DNA of 64,000 nt from positions 164,001-228,000 of the forward strand of contig JAQGDQ010000215.1 in NCBI GenBank assembly GCA_030141605.1, written 5' to 3'. Position 1 is the stretch's first letter, and the number at the start of each line of letters is the position of its first letter. Positions 13,101-26,500 of this stretch are shown here, piece by piece. Source of the DNA: Tubiluchus corallicola (taxonomy: Eukaryota; Priapulida; Priapulimorpha; Priapulimorphida; Tubiluchidae). The position numbers were made by a program, and so were the translations under genes. The notes beneath the pieces are model-generated. The model was not told the DNA's origin, made no database searches, and saw nothing but the letters and a program-made list of their open reading frames with translations.

Positions 13101-16100
13101 GTATTTTCGAGTGTATGAATTATTTATGGACAAATCTATGTAGAAGTTTACTAAATTAAATCAGGCTAAGTGAGTAGAAGAATAGAAATGTAATTAAATG
13201 TTTGCCAGTACAAGAGGAAGTAAAAATGCCTATAAATCTAAAAAATCTTTATTTTTTAGGAGCTTTTGTCTCTCGGAGTTCATCAATTGCACAGAATGAC
13301 GCAATAATATACTATAATATGCAATATATACAATAATACAGGGTGTCTATGAAGTCTCTTTACAATTTTAAAAATTTATTACAAAGGCAGTTGACAATAT
13401 TAAATTTTGTTAACTAGATTTGTTCTAATGTAATCGGTGGTTGTCAACGTTTTTTTAACTCATTTAATGCACCTCTATATGGGCAGCATTAGTTGCATGA
13501 AGCACATCAAGACGGTACTTGATTTCTTGCCATGTTCGCTGTAACATAGCCTCATCAATGGTGGATCTCTTGCATACTTAGTTCTGTAGTTTTGCTGAGC
13601 CTGCATATACGATTTTGTCTCAATAAACCATGATACACACTGTGCTTTCTCTTGAGGGGTACCCATTTTTGGGGTTTCGGTTGACAATACCCTTCTACCA
13701 ACAGGAGACCAACATAAAACGCAAAATTTCAATGTAATCTCAAACTTAAATAAACACTGAATAAAACAAAACAAATCTGTTAAGATATCTTGTCAACTGC
13801 CTTTGTAATAAATTTTTAAAACTGTAAAGAGACTTTATAGACGCCCTGTATATGTTTCAGTAGCACTAAAGCTCCTGAAAAAATAAAGAAGTTTTGAGAT
13901 TTGTGGATAGGCGTTTTGACTTCTTCTTTTACGATTATGACCATGACAAGTCTGAGGAGAACACTCTCTTATTTTACTAGTACAATCTTGCTTTAAACTT
14001 TTTATGAGTTCTGGTCTTTTTTTTGATTTTGTGGTGGTAAAAATCTGTTTTGTTTTACAGGTTGTTGTCGTAGAAGGAGACGTTTTTTCTTTATCTATAG
14101 AGTGCATGTCGTGCATAATACCAGGCATTTTCTCCACCTCGCTTGCCACTCGGATATTCTGCTCTTGCGATGCTTGCTCAAATCAGTTGCCAACTTACCA
14201 GTGGAAGATTAAAGAACGAAGCGGTGCGTTTAACGTTATCGATGTAATCCTTCAGGATGCAAGTGTTGAGACTGGTCTCAATAAGCCAGCTTTAGTCATC
14301 AGTGCTGACGTATTAGAACCTGGAAAGGAATATGAATTCATATGTGTTGCAACGCAAGGTATGATTCACAGAGCTACTCAATGTAGTTGCTGTAAAGTCT
14401 TTTATGTGTTTTATGACTGTTTCTGAAAAGTATTTTCCAGCTTACAAAAAACTTAGTTTAATTATTTATCTGTTCTGCAATAGCGTACCGTAGTTAAAAT
14501 TAGTGGGGCAGCTGCTTCAGAAAATTTTTAGCCATTGTTTTAATACTGTGTAAAACAAAAAAACGTGTAATTTTAATGTAGTAATTTGTAATTGTAATTT
14601 TAAACAAAAAAAAACATGTGTAATTTTAATATTGTAATTTGTAATTGTAATTTTAAACAAAAAAATGTACGAAAGTTTATAAATAAACTTGATAAAATCC
14701 TAAATAAAAAAAGATTTTTTCCTTAAGAATAGCCTAAATTGCCGCAGTTGAAGCTTGATCCATTCTCAGTAAGCATATGACAACTGACAATAAACTGTGT
14801 GAGCAACAGTACTTTCGCTACCTAGCAACAGACGCTAGCAGTGTAGCTCACAGGGTGTTATCTCAGACATGGCCGCATGTGCGCAACAGCCAAATACCAC
14901 TATGCTGGGCAGTGAAGCAAACAGTACACCCTCACATGCTCTGGTTCCATACAAGTATAAAGAACGAACTAAAGAAAAAAGACTTGTTATATTGAATATT
15001 TTCAGTAATAATGAGGGAAAATAGGGGGGGGGGCACTGCAGTCTATACCATTTAATTGGACCTTAATTTGGTTTGTCATAGATAAATAATGCAAATAATA
15101 ACAATTTGTTTGAATTTTTAGGTGAATCCTCGGGTGTGGTCAGCTTGTTGCTACGGTCAAATCTTCCTCCCACTTTTGCTGCAGATTCAGGCTGCGTTGT
15201 TGAACCCACTTCTGGTGTTGCTACGGTAACAGAGTTTCAGTTTTCTTGTTCTGGGTTTTCTGATCCAGAAGGAGGTTCCCTTACTTATAAGGTAAATTGT
15301 TACTATATAGTAATAGTTCATTTTCACATAAAATGTGAGCTTTAGTCCTGTCTATTTGAGAAATGCTGAATTCCATAATTGTGAATTTAATGGCTATATA
15401 TTGGCTGGTTCATTTGTCGCAAATAGTTTAGTATTTGAAGTGAAACTAGCTTATATATAAATGCCTTAATAAATGTGCCTGGTGAATGTATTATATTAGA
15501 TTAAGTTGAACAACTGAATACATGCGGTTAATATAAGTTATTCAGAGTTCTGACTAAATGTTGGTTCATTATTTGTCAGACGTAAAGAACCCGAGCGGCT
15601 GCATTTTCGTGTTAATAAATTTGTTGTGCCCGAAGTTTGTTGAACTCGTCAGTTCTTGTTGCAATACTTTTTACACTCATACTTTCGTAGTGGCTGAACT
15701 TTGTATTTTACTATGTGTCTTTATTACGGAATATTTGCAGGTTTTCATGGCAACTAAAGCTGGCAACTATTTGACACTTTACAAAGGATCATTGAATACT
15801 GGCACGTTCTTACTTCCAAGTGGACATGAAAATGATGTTTACAAAGTCAGCATCGTAATCCATGTCTATGACAATCTTCAAGATTTTGTCTTGGGGTCAA
15901 ATAGGTAATATGTTATTAGCACAGCATGCTTGCAAAGTAGAAATTTTAATAATTGGTCATGTGCTGAGTGGACAAATTAAACAAAATTGAGTATCATTAT
16001 TTCACATAAGTGGAGTATTAGTTTAAAAAGTATGCCATCTCTATTAATGTAATGTAGTATTGTAATTTAGATACTTAGAATACATTTTTTTTGTATTTTA

Positions 16101-19100
16101 GCCACAGTATAGATGTTGTTGTAACACCACTTATTCTTCTTGCCGATGTGTCTGATGACGTAGATAGTGATTTGGAAGAAAGAATAGAGAACATACAGGA
16201 AACAGATAATTTAAACAGGCTGTTCAATCTAGCAAGTGTTGTGCTGCTACAGCTGAACGAGGTAAGTGATTATGCTGTCAGTAAAGTTTCTGAAAAGTTC
16301 ATTGTGTTAAAATGGCAGAATTAATGGCTTTTGAAATGCTTTAAGTTCAGGAGTGGAATTCTCAGAGTGCTTTTGTTTTGTTTTGAAATTTGCACTTTCC
16401 TGACTGCATTATCGAAGTATTGAATAATGTCATGTATGAAACCGACACTTAAAGTTTCTTTTTGTGTATTTGTGCTGATTTTGAGTGATACCTTTGTGAC
16501 GCTGTTATCTGTTATAATAGGGGAGAAGTTTAGACCATGATGCTGAAGAAAGACAGATCATTGGAGAAGCGGTGATTAAAGCAGCAGAAGCAAGTGAGAT
16601 CGGAGACATTGAGACTGTGGCAAACATATTTGATATGCTTACGGTAAAAATTTGATTGTGAAAAATATTTTTCAAATAACCAGCTAAACAACTCTTTCCT
16701 TTATATGTTAATTAGTGAACTATAGTGGATAATGACTGTATGCATTTATTTGACGTTTATAACTTAATTTTTAGAATGCGCCGTTGGAATTGCTTCAGAT
16801 GACCACCTTAAAAAGTGATGTTTTGCAGCAAGTAAAGTCGTTCGTTCGGATACTTCAGTCGACTGGCAGACAAGGACAAGACACTCTTGATGTAATCCAG
16901 CCTCTAGTCTCAACATTGAACAATTTGCGGCAAACAAACCAACTCCTTTTAAGCCCAGATCCAAGTGATTTGTTAGTGTCTGGAAAAACTTTATCAGTTG
17001 AAGATGTGGCTCAAACTCTCAGCATTGTTCGAGAAATAGAAAATGCAGTTATGACCGTGTTAATGACTAGATTACCAGATGAGTCACTTGAACTCAATTT
17101 TGTTGGCTTGGAGGTTGTCGCAACTCGTACGGCTCAAGCTGATCTTGGTGGTATTGCTAGTATGAACAATGCAATTGTAGAAGTTCCTCAAGATGTGTTT
17201 AGTAATGAACATTCTGATGTTGTTCAAATTGCTTACACTGTCGACAGTAATCCCTTTCCATGGGCAGCAGTGGATGATTTGAACGTTACTTCAAATGTCG
17301 TGTCATTGTCATTTCACGACTCGAGTGGTGCTCAAATACCAGTATTTGGTCTTTCTGTTGATAAGTATTTCAAAGTTTATATGGCCCACAATGTTGCACA
17401 TACTAAAATATTAGCTAACACTTTTATTAAGAAACAAGAGAAAGTGGAATTTCTTATACATCCGTCAAAGGACAGTAGTGTTAGTCCAGCCATGCATCTG
17501 TATATAGATTTTGAAAAACTAAACAGTAACCCCATTGATGAAAATGAGCAAACTAGAAAGAAGAGAGATACATTGAATGGAGTAGATACAGAATCTGATA
17601 ACACACATGTTGATGCAGTTGTGAAAGCTAAACGATCCGTAGAGGACTACTACCTTACAGTTGAACTACAAGAAGCTGTACTTTCTGGTCAAAGCATCAT
17701 TAGAAATATTACAGGAACTAGCAGTGGTGTAATAGATGATGTCGCTTCACCATTTTTCATTCAACAGGGGTAAGTTTATGCCAACTACATTTTTCATTGT
17801 ACAGCAAATCCTCGCTTAACGACTCCCCGTTTAGCGATGTTTCGTTTTAACGACGCTGAACATTTGGCACCTTTTTCTCAATTAGCGACCCATGATTTAT
17901 TTTAACGACGATTTTTCTACTTTGCTGACACAGCCATTTTTATTTTATCAACAACGTTTTTTACCTAATTTGAAGCATTAAAGCAGTACATATTGCATTA
18001 TTCTGTTCTAAGAACGCATTAGCAACCTAAACAGTGCAATTATTGTGATGTTTTTGCTTCCTGACTGACTACATACTACGTAATTGTAGCAGTTCTAGGC
18101 CTTTGTATCAAGCGAGATTTATTAATGCCAATTTGTACACCACCACATACCTGAGTTTAAACTTTATGCCAAGGAATTTTGTCTGCAACCTAGCCGTTGC
18201 TATAACAACCAGATTAGTACTACTTGAAATTGTTTCAAGGTCGCTTCATGTCGTCTTAGCTTTCACTGGGCAGTGTTTAACTGTTAACTGTCTATATATA
18301 TATGTGTGTGTTTCAATGTTAAAGAAAGAGATGCACCAGCAAGTCTAGCTAGACATTACAGAAAGATCGGTGGTTTCAAGCAAACAGAAAGACATCAATC
18401 AGTAGAAATATGAATGAAACCCACAATACGTTTAACTTAAATGATTTAAGCAGCATTGATTTTTGGTTCTGGATCGTATCTCTATTCTTTTACATTACTT
18501 TCTATGGAAGTCATGGTTGCGTTTAACGACGTTTCGCTTAAGGTCACGTTGTTCTGGAACCCATTGGCATCTTAAACGAGGACTTGCTGTTAATTAATAT
18601 TGCTTTGAAAAATCATTCTACTCTGTCTTAACTTTGTTTCTTTATTACTGTTTGGTGTTGTAATCTAGAAAAAGTGGAATGGAAACAAATTGGTGAACGT
18701 AAAAAAAATTGTGTTTAAGAGATGCATCCTTGTAGGTCTGTGCCATTTCAGCCTAAGTGTGAGTCTATCATCATTTTCACATTTTTAATTCATGTTATTT
18801 CAACAGATACTCGGAAAACTTCCCTTCATATAAAGTGCTTATTCATAACTCTGGTAACGAATTGGTGAATGTGACAGTGACTGCTGCGTATTCTCTGTGT
18901 CAGTATTACGATGAGGGCTCTGATTCATGGGACATTACAGGAAGTTTGGTAGGCTCTGAATCACTACCCACACAGACGGTTTGCTTTTACAGTCATCTGA
19001 CCTTACTGGGTGCTAGCATACTTGCTCCATTAAACCAAATTGACTTTCAAATCCTCACAGTAAGTATCGTCAGTTTTACGTTGACTAAATATTATTAGAA

Positions 19101-20391
19101 AAAATTGTTATGAATAATTAGCATTAGAGTGCCTGCAGTACGAGTACTTGATTGCAGGGCCTATTTCAAGGGGGGGGGGGAAGTGGGGATACTTCCCCGG
19201 GGCCTCGCACCAAGGTAACATTTTCTTTGCTTTTGCTTTATGTGAACATACTGCCTTCTCTCTCTCTCTCTTGCTGCACGTGCGCTGTTTACCAATATTG
19301 ACAAATATTAAGGACAGGTCTTGAGAATAAAGCAGTTTTTCTTTTAATTGTTCTTTCCTTTAACAACTGTATAACTCCATATTTTCTCTTCGAAAATGCT
19401 TCTCCGGCATTCTAGCAGTTCAAAAATTTTCTGGGTGCCAACCATGGTAGCGCCTGCCCCCAGTGTTTCGCCCCCTCCCCCTGATGGGGCGTCACACACC
19501 CCACTTCCCCGGGCCTTGCCTAGGCTGAAATAGGCCCTGCTTGATTGAATGTTTTCATTTCTGTATATGCAAATTGCCGAAATTTATTGCTGTTTTATTA
19601 CAAACATGTTTCTGAAATTGATGTTATTTTGTCATGATGCTGTGATCTACATTGTTTTCTGTTGCATTACAGAAGTTAGATGTGGCAGAAAACCCAGTTG
19701 CACTGATCACAATATGTGTTGCGGCATTCGTGTATCTGTGCACGCTTTACTGGGCCCGCAAACGTGACCTACGTCATTCGTGCCGAGTTAACGTTGTGCC
19801 ACTGTGCGGTCCTGATGGACCCTTCAAGTTTCATATCACAGTTGTAACTGGAGCTATTTGGGGAGCAGGTAAATATTATTTGAGTTAGATGTCGAATTAA
19901 AAAAATCTTTTTTAACTGAGCTAAAAACGGAGACTTGCACCAAAATTTCATTCTCATTTTGTTTTTATTTGCTTTTTAAAATTGCTAGTTAATACTATGT
20001 TGAGAATGAAGCTTATTGCTATCGGCTCATTTTTGATAATTGGATGGAATATTTTATTTTCATTAAGTTGTGGAGCGAAACATTTTGTGTAGAGTACAAG
20101 AAATAGATCATGTTAGGACCATGTGCAGGATATAATGCTTGCATTTAAGAACATTTTATATGCAAGACACTGCATTAATATCACAGTTCTAATTCTTCTA
20201 GGCACTTCTGCAAATGTAGGCATCAATCTGCTGGGCGAACGACAGAACAGTGACATACGCCATCTGCAACAAAAAGGGGCTTTCCAACGCAATGGAGTTG
20301 ATCAATTTTGTATTGCAACCCCTTTTACTCTTGGTTATATTAGAAAAATTCATGTGTGGCATGACAACACTGGGCTTTATCCAGACTGGTA

Positions 20392-20430
<39 letters not shown>

Positions 20431-20456
20431 AAGGAGGTGTCAAGGATATTGTGTGT

Positions 20457-20512
<56 letters not shown>

Positions 20513-23500
20513 GTGTGAGAAAGAGGAGGGATAGAGAGAAAGATAATGACGGAGGGATCAAGGGGATTGTGTGTGAGAGAAAGGAGGGATAGAGAGAGAG
20601 AAGAAAGGAAGAATGAAGGATGTTGTGTGGAAGAGAGAGGAGAGAGAGAGAGAAGGAAGAATCAAGGATGTTGTGTGTGAGAAAGAGGAGAGAGAAGGAA
20701 GAAGGAAGGAGGGATCATGCCAGTTGTGTGAGAGATAGTGAGTGGGTGAGTGATACATGTAATGTAAATCAACAATTTATTTGCATTTTTAACATGATTT
20801 GACATATGATTTTGCTTACAGGTTTCTGTCGCACATTATCATCCATGATGTACAAGCGAATCGCCGTTTTTACTTTATTGTCGATGCCTGGCTTAGTTTC
20901 TATTACGAAGATGGTCAACTGGAAAAAACTGTCCCAGTTTCAAGTAATTGAATCTAATTCTTATTAGCTCCAAAATTAATGTGTTCTGTCACTTTCGTGT
21001 ATTAAAGAAGAGCACTTGTGGACTGCATATTTTTAACCTTGAAATGCGCTTATATCTCGGTTTGCCGGACAAAAGAGGGGAGACGTCGGTCTGAATTTGC
21101 GATTGTCTGTAATTCCCGATACTAAGCTGATACTAGCACCGTGTATTAGACTCACGGTAATGTAAAATTAATTGCCTACGTGTCTCAAAAACGTCCAGCA
21201 CGGGCCGCTCCTGACATACAAGCTACACATGTGTCGTTGCACGCTGCTTGGTTGCACTGAATGTAATGATGTAAACAAAGTGACTGCTTTCCAAATAGCG
21301 GTCAGCTCGTGAAATAACTGTCCAGATTTTATCTGATTTTTCCGATATCCGTAAAAGCGAGGTCCGGCAAACCGAGATGTAAGTGTAATTGTTAAATGTC
21401 CTAGTTTAGAATTAGCATTTACAGTATTATTATAAAATGATTTTTACAATGTGGTTAATACTCATAATATATTAATATTTGTTAATAGTTTAGCTAAATC
21501 GGCAGTTATTGCTCACTCTGTGTCCACACTAAATACTTAATTACTCACCAGGTGTCTCTTCACTCAGCAAATTCAAACATGTTATTCACACTGAGATGGT
21601 GAGGAAGTTTTCAGACAGACATATTTGGGTGTCAGTTGTTGAGCATGCTGCGGGAAAGCATTTCACGTTCGTACAGCGTCTGACTTGCTGTGCCACACTT
21701 TTATACAGTTTTATTTGCGCGAATGCCATGTGGTATGGACTTATAAAAACCAAAGAGGTAAGCAATTTTCACTCGCTATTTTATCATAAATGAGTTAAAG
21801 CAGGGGCATAGCCAGGTTCTAAAGTTAGGGGGAGCAAGCACGTAAAAAAGGTGCCATAACACTCACCAAATCAATTTTTAACACATTGATTATACATTTT
21901 AATTTTGTGTTTAAAATCAAAACACAAGGAACATACAGTTTTAAAGGAAGTACATAATTTGTTTGTTTAAAATTAAAACACAATTAAGCTTTACAGTAAG
22001 CTCTTAAATTTCAAAACATAATAAAAACACGTGTGTTATTTATAGTTGCATTAATTTTAAACTTAAAATGAAAGCAAGATGAATCATTGTGAAAAATGTA
22101 TCATGAAAGAACTACAGCAATCTCTTTCATCTAGGCTTCATTCAAGCAATCTATAACTTTATTACAATTCACCTCAGTAGCTAACTCTTTTTCAATGAAG
22201 AGCAAAGCTAACCCAGACAATCTATCCTCGCCCATTGGACAGGTGGGACTTTACCTGTTTCAGTCGATTAAAGTATCATCCAAGAACTGTACAAATGACC
22301 TGCAAAAATTGTTGAAAACGTTCCAATTTTGAAAAAATGTGCTAGAGGGAGCAGTTGCTCCCTTTGCTCCGGCATTAGCTACGTGACTGAGTTAGAAGCA
22401 TATCAGCTAATTGTTACTATGCGCATTTTCGGAATATCTGATTAACCGCACTTTTTTCATACTAACGATTCCGTGTTCCATTTTCAAATAAGCATTTTTT
22501 ATTTCTGATTATCTTTTTCTGAAGGATGTTCTTGTTGTTTCTGCTCCATTTGCACTCAGCTGGGAGGAAGTGGCAGTTGGCATAGTAACGAGCATCACCG
22601 TTTTCCCGCTCAATTTTCTCATCATCCAGATCTTCAGATTGAGCAAACTTCGGGTAATGGCTGAGTTTTTTAAGCAAAATTGCTATTACGAAATTTTTTG
22701 CACTAAATTTCATGGTGATACAAAAATCTGGTACAAAGATCATACAGAATTTTATGGTGATACAAAAATCAGTGATACAAAAATCTGCAGTTATATTTTG
22801 TAAAATTTTGACTATTTTAGTTAGTATTCAGTTTAGATACTTTAATTAGTTTAATTAAGAAATAGATTCATAACTACTAGCTTCTCTAGATTAGCAGAAA
22901 CTGCAGTGATGGCAGCTTGAGATGTGAAGTTTTAGGTTGTTAAAATTTTTCAAGTATCGCTCATGTAATTTTATAAATGGCATTTGTTTTTTTTATGATT
23001 TCTTTATCATGTTTGGATCTCTTACATTTGGAAGTTAAATGTTCCTCCTTTCAGCAGCTTTTTAAACTCACACTGCTATGAATTTCGTGTTCGTCTTGAG
23101 TGGATAGTACATGGCAATCAAATATAGAAGCCACCCACCAATCAGCCTTCAGCCACCTCATACTGCAGCTGCAATAAAAGGGGGCTTCCTGAAAAAAAAA
23201 CAGAATAAACTTTTTCCTTTAAATTCATGATTTTGCCTTTGTAAGTGAACATTAATTTAGTTTTGTAAGTTCATATTTAACATATTAGGTATGTTTTTGA
23301 AAGCTTTAACATAGCAAAAATTCATTGAACTTGTTTTTAACCTATTTTTGCTAATTAGCACACCATGAAATTATAGTATATTTTGTTACCATCTTAATAT
23401 ATGCTTGTTTATACATGTAGCCAATCAAAAAGAAGTCGCCAGTGCCAGAACGTACATGCACTGCACAAAGTTTAGAAATAGATGCTTCGTGTGATGTCAA

Positions 23501-26500
23501 TGACAGCAGCCCAAAATCCGGTGTAAGAAGCTGGGTAAGATATTTGTTATGGCAATTTTTTAAATAAAGCTAGGGCTCCATGCGTAATGCGGAATATATG
23601 ATACGTAATCCGTAATGTTTGATGTGTATTGACTGTTTCCTCGTGTCGTTGAATGCTATGCATTTTGAGACAAAGCTCATAGTGCTCTTTCCATCATTTT
23701 TGGCTCCTGTCTGTGTGAGAACTGCAAGTAATAAATTTTGGAAATCCTAAATTTTCGAAATTTAATCATGATAATTACGGCAGTGGCATTAGCTTGTCAT
23801 TGTATTATTAGATGCAAAAATGGAAGCACAAGTTTTGGGTGCACAACATTTTACGGGGGGGGGGGGGGGTGGAGAGAACAACACAGCGCGTGCAACCATT
23901 TAGTGAAAAAGCTGTAACTAGATGCATAATGCATAATTATATCCTTCCACCCCTCAAAAAGTCAAATAGAAGAAACATTATTGTTTGTACATCTTGAAGT
24001 GACCAAAACTCACATAATTAGATTTCTAGAAAGCTAAACACCGGAAATTTGAAAACTCGCTAAAGCACCTAGGTTTCGCATGTGTGTATTGCTTTGCTGC
24101 ATGATGTCTATTGGACAATAGTGATCACATTCAAGTGAATACGGGTCACGCATCAAGCATCACGGATTGTGCACTATGTAAATGAAAACACTCATCACGT
24201 GTGTAAATAAAAACTGTTGTATATGCATTACGGATCACGCATCACAAACGTTATGTACACATGGAGCTGAACGTTAAGAGTTATTTTAATTATGCAGACA
24301 GTTTTTAAAGTAATTTGTTAAGAACCCTTTGAACGAAGGTGCCAGATTATTGTTTTTGGTGAATTTAGATTTCAGAAGTTCATATGAAATAAAATGATTG
24401 CTAAATGGCTACCCACAACCTTTCTTTAACGTAGCTCGTTTATACAGAGCAACTTATTGTCAATCATGTTTGCACATGTAAGGATTGACTAGTTTATTTG
24501 TCTCATTCCAGTAGCATATATATATACTATTCAATTACACACAGTTCATTATAACTGCACTGAGACAGGGTGACGAACGACCATAATGGTCACCTAGTAG
24601 CCACCCCTATTTATAAAACATTACTATTGTATTTAGTTAACTTAGAAGTGATGTTAGCAGCTTGTGAGATACTTATGTTATACAGTTATCATATTATCTA
24701 ATGAAATCACCTTAGTAGTTAAAAATCAACATACTTTTGACTTCAGTGACATGTTACTTTGTGTTAGTATCTGTTGAGGTACAAATGTTTTGGTCCATTA
24801 CCCCTTCTCAAGGTAGTATATGCATTAGAAGCCACAATATATTAGACTGTAGTTCAACAAGCTAGACTACTTTTTCTACTCTGACATTGTATAGGTGGAA
24901 CTTGGTATGCACGCACGTCTCTGTTACATTTAAAATTTTACTTATAATTATACTGCTACCTTTTACTGACATTCTCGCTTTTTCTCGACTCAATATTGGA
25001 CCAACAATGTATGTATGCATTTTAGCTTTTAGTGTAATGTAGTAATCTGTAGTACTTATTTTCTTGCACTTATTTCAGTAGATTTGTAGATGTAGTAATT
25101 GTAGACTAGAGAAAATTTGTATTTTTGCAAAATAAACTAACATAGATATGGGAACGCAACTTTGATTTGAGCGTATACATTACAGTATCTCATGTGTGCG
25201 TGTGCGCGTGCATGTGTATGATACCTGACAAATAATCCTATTGTGCAATACAGTAAAAGATCATGAATAACTTGTAAGTACAACTGACACAAGCAGCAAA
25301 AACAAACAAGCATTGCACTATATTACTCCCACGATTATAACTTCAACTCAATTTTCACACAGGTAACTAAATGTCGATAATCACGGTACACCAAAAAAAT
25401 AACAGACAGAAAAGAAAAAAACTTACAGAATACATTCATTAAAAAGCAAACAGGGTCCATCGTGTTTGTTTGGACAGTAATTCCTGTGTGTTTATAGATA
25501 CCAAGGCTAAGAAGAGCCATGGCAGTACGACATCTTGAGTGGAGTTTTGATAGCAAACGTGATGAAGCCAGTCCACAAGAAGTGGATACAGATTCACATG
25601 CACGGGAGGTTAGATTTCCTTGACAATCGTATAATAATATCCCACATTTAGTCGTGCTAACAGTTTGTTATCTGATAAAAACTAAAATAATTTCAAAATG
25701 AAAGCACTTTTTGTATGAATTGTAGGTCATAAAGTGTGAAGAATTAAATACCACAGATAATCTGGCAGTGAGACTGCAAAGTCCAGCTGCAATATTCGGT
25801 CCAAAACGTCCATCTAGCGCTCATCCTAGACACGACAGAACTGTGGTAGAATCAAAGATGCGTGCTGATAGTTGGGATGATGATGACGATGGTGATAGTT
25901 GTACAGGTATGTGGCATTGCAAAGTATCTTAGGTTATAAATTATCTCTTATTTAAATTTTTAATGTTATTTTTTTTGAAGTACAGTTGTACATTTACAAT
26001 AGTTGTCGTTTATTTTCATTAAAATCTTCCAAAGATAGTTATGGCTACTTTGTGAGATGTTCACTACAAGACAATAAACAATTTAATGGCTACTTTTCTC
26101 TAAGTAGTGCATTCAGAGGCATAGAAAACGGGGGGCAACAGGGGGCAATTGTCCCCGGGTGGAAGAGTGAGAGGGCACAAAATTCTGGGATGCAATGACT
26201 GTTAATTATTAACTGCTAATTAACTTTAGCAATTAACAAAAGTTTTTACACTACCTAGTCAGAGATCATCGTAGCTGAATTATTCACTATCAGCTTCGAA
26301 AAAAGCTGATTTTGTTACTTTTTTGAACGGTGTGTGGCTTAGCAGATTGATAATTTTGGGAGAAATAATGACGTTGTTCTCTAAATGCCAATTGTATTAT
26401 TGTGTAGTGTTCTGCATCTTTCACAATCTTTGCATGTTTTAATACTGGAGCTGAATGTTTAACGACTGTTGTGTCATGCGCAACTTTCCTCGACCAATGC

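Noticed and set aside
18807-19059. Loss of two of the four canonical GPS cysteines as a sign of an inactive or novel GAIN domain
   Set aside because: Vertebrate polycystin-1, as I recall it, also has only the first and third cysteines and still cleaves at HLT, so this is a family trait and supports orthology.
20250-20760. Arg/Glu-rich and Ser/Leu-rich open frames
   Set aside because: Artefacts of the GA microsatellite.
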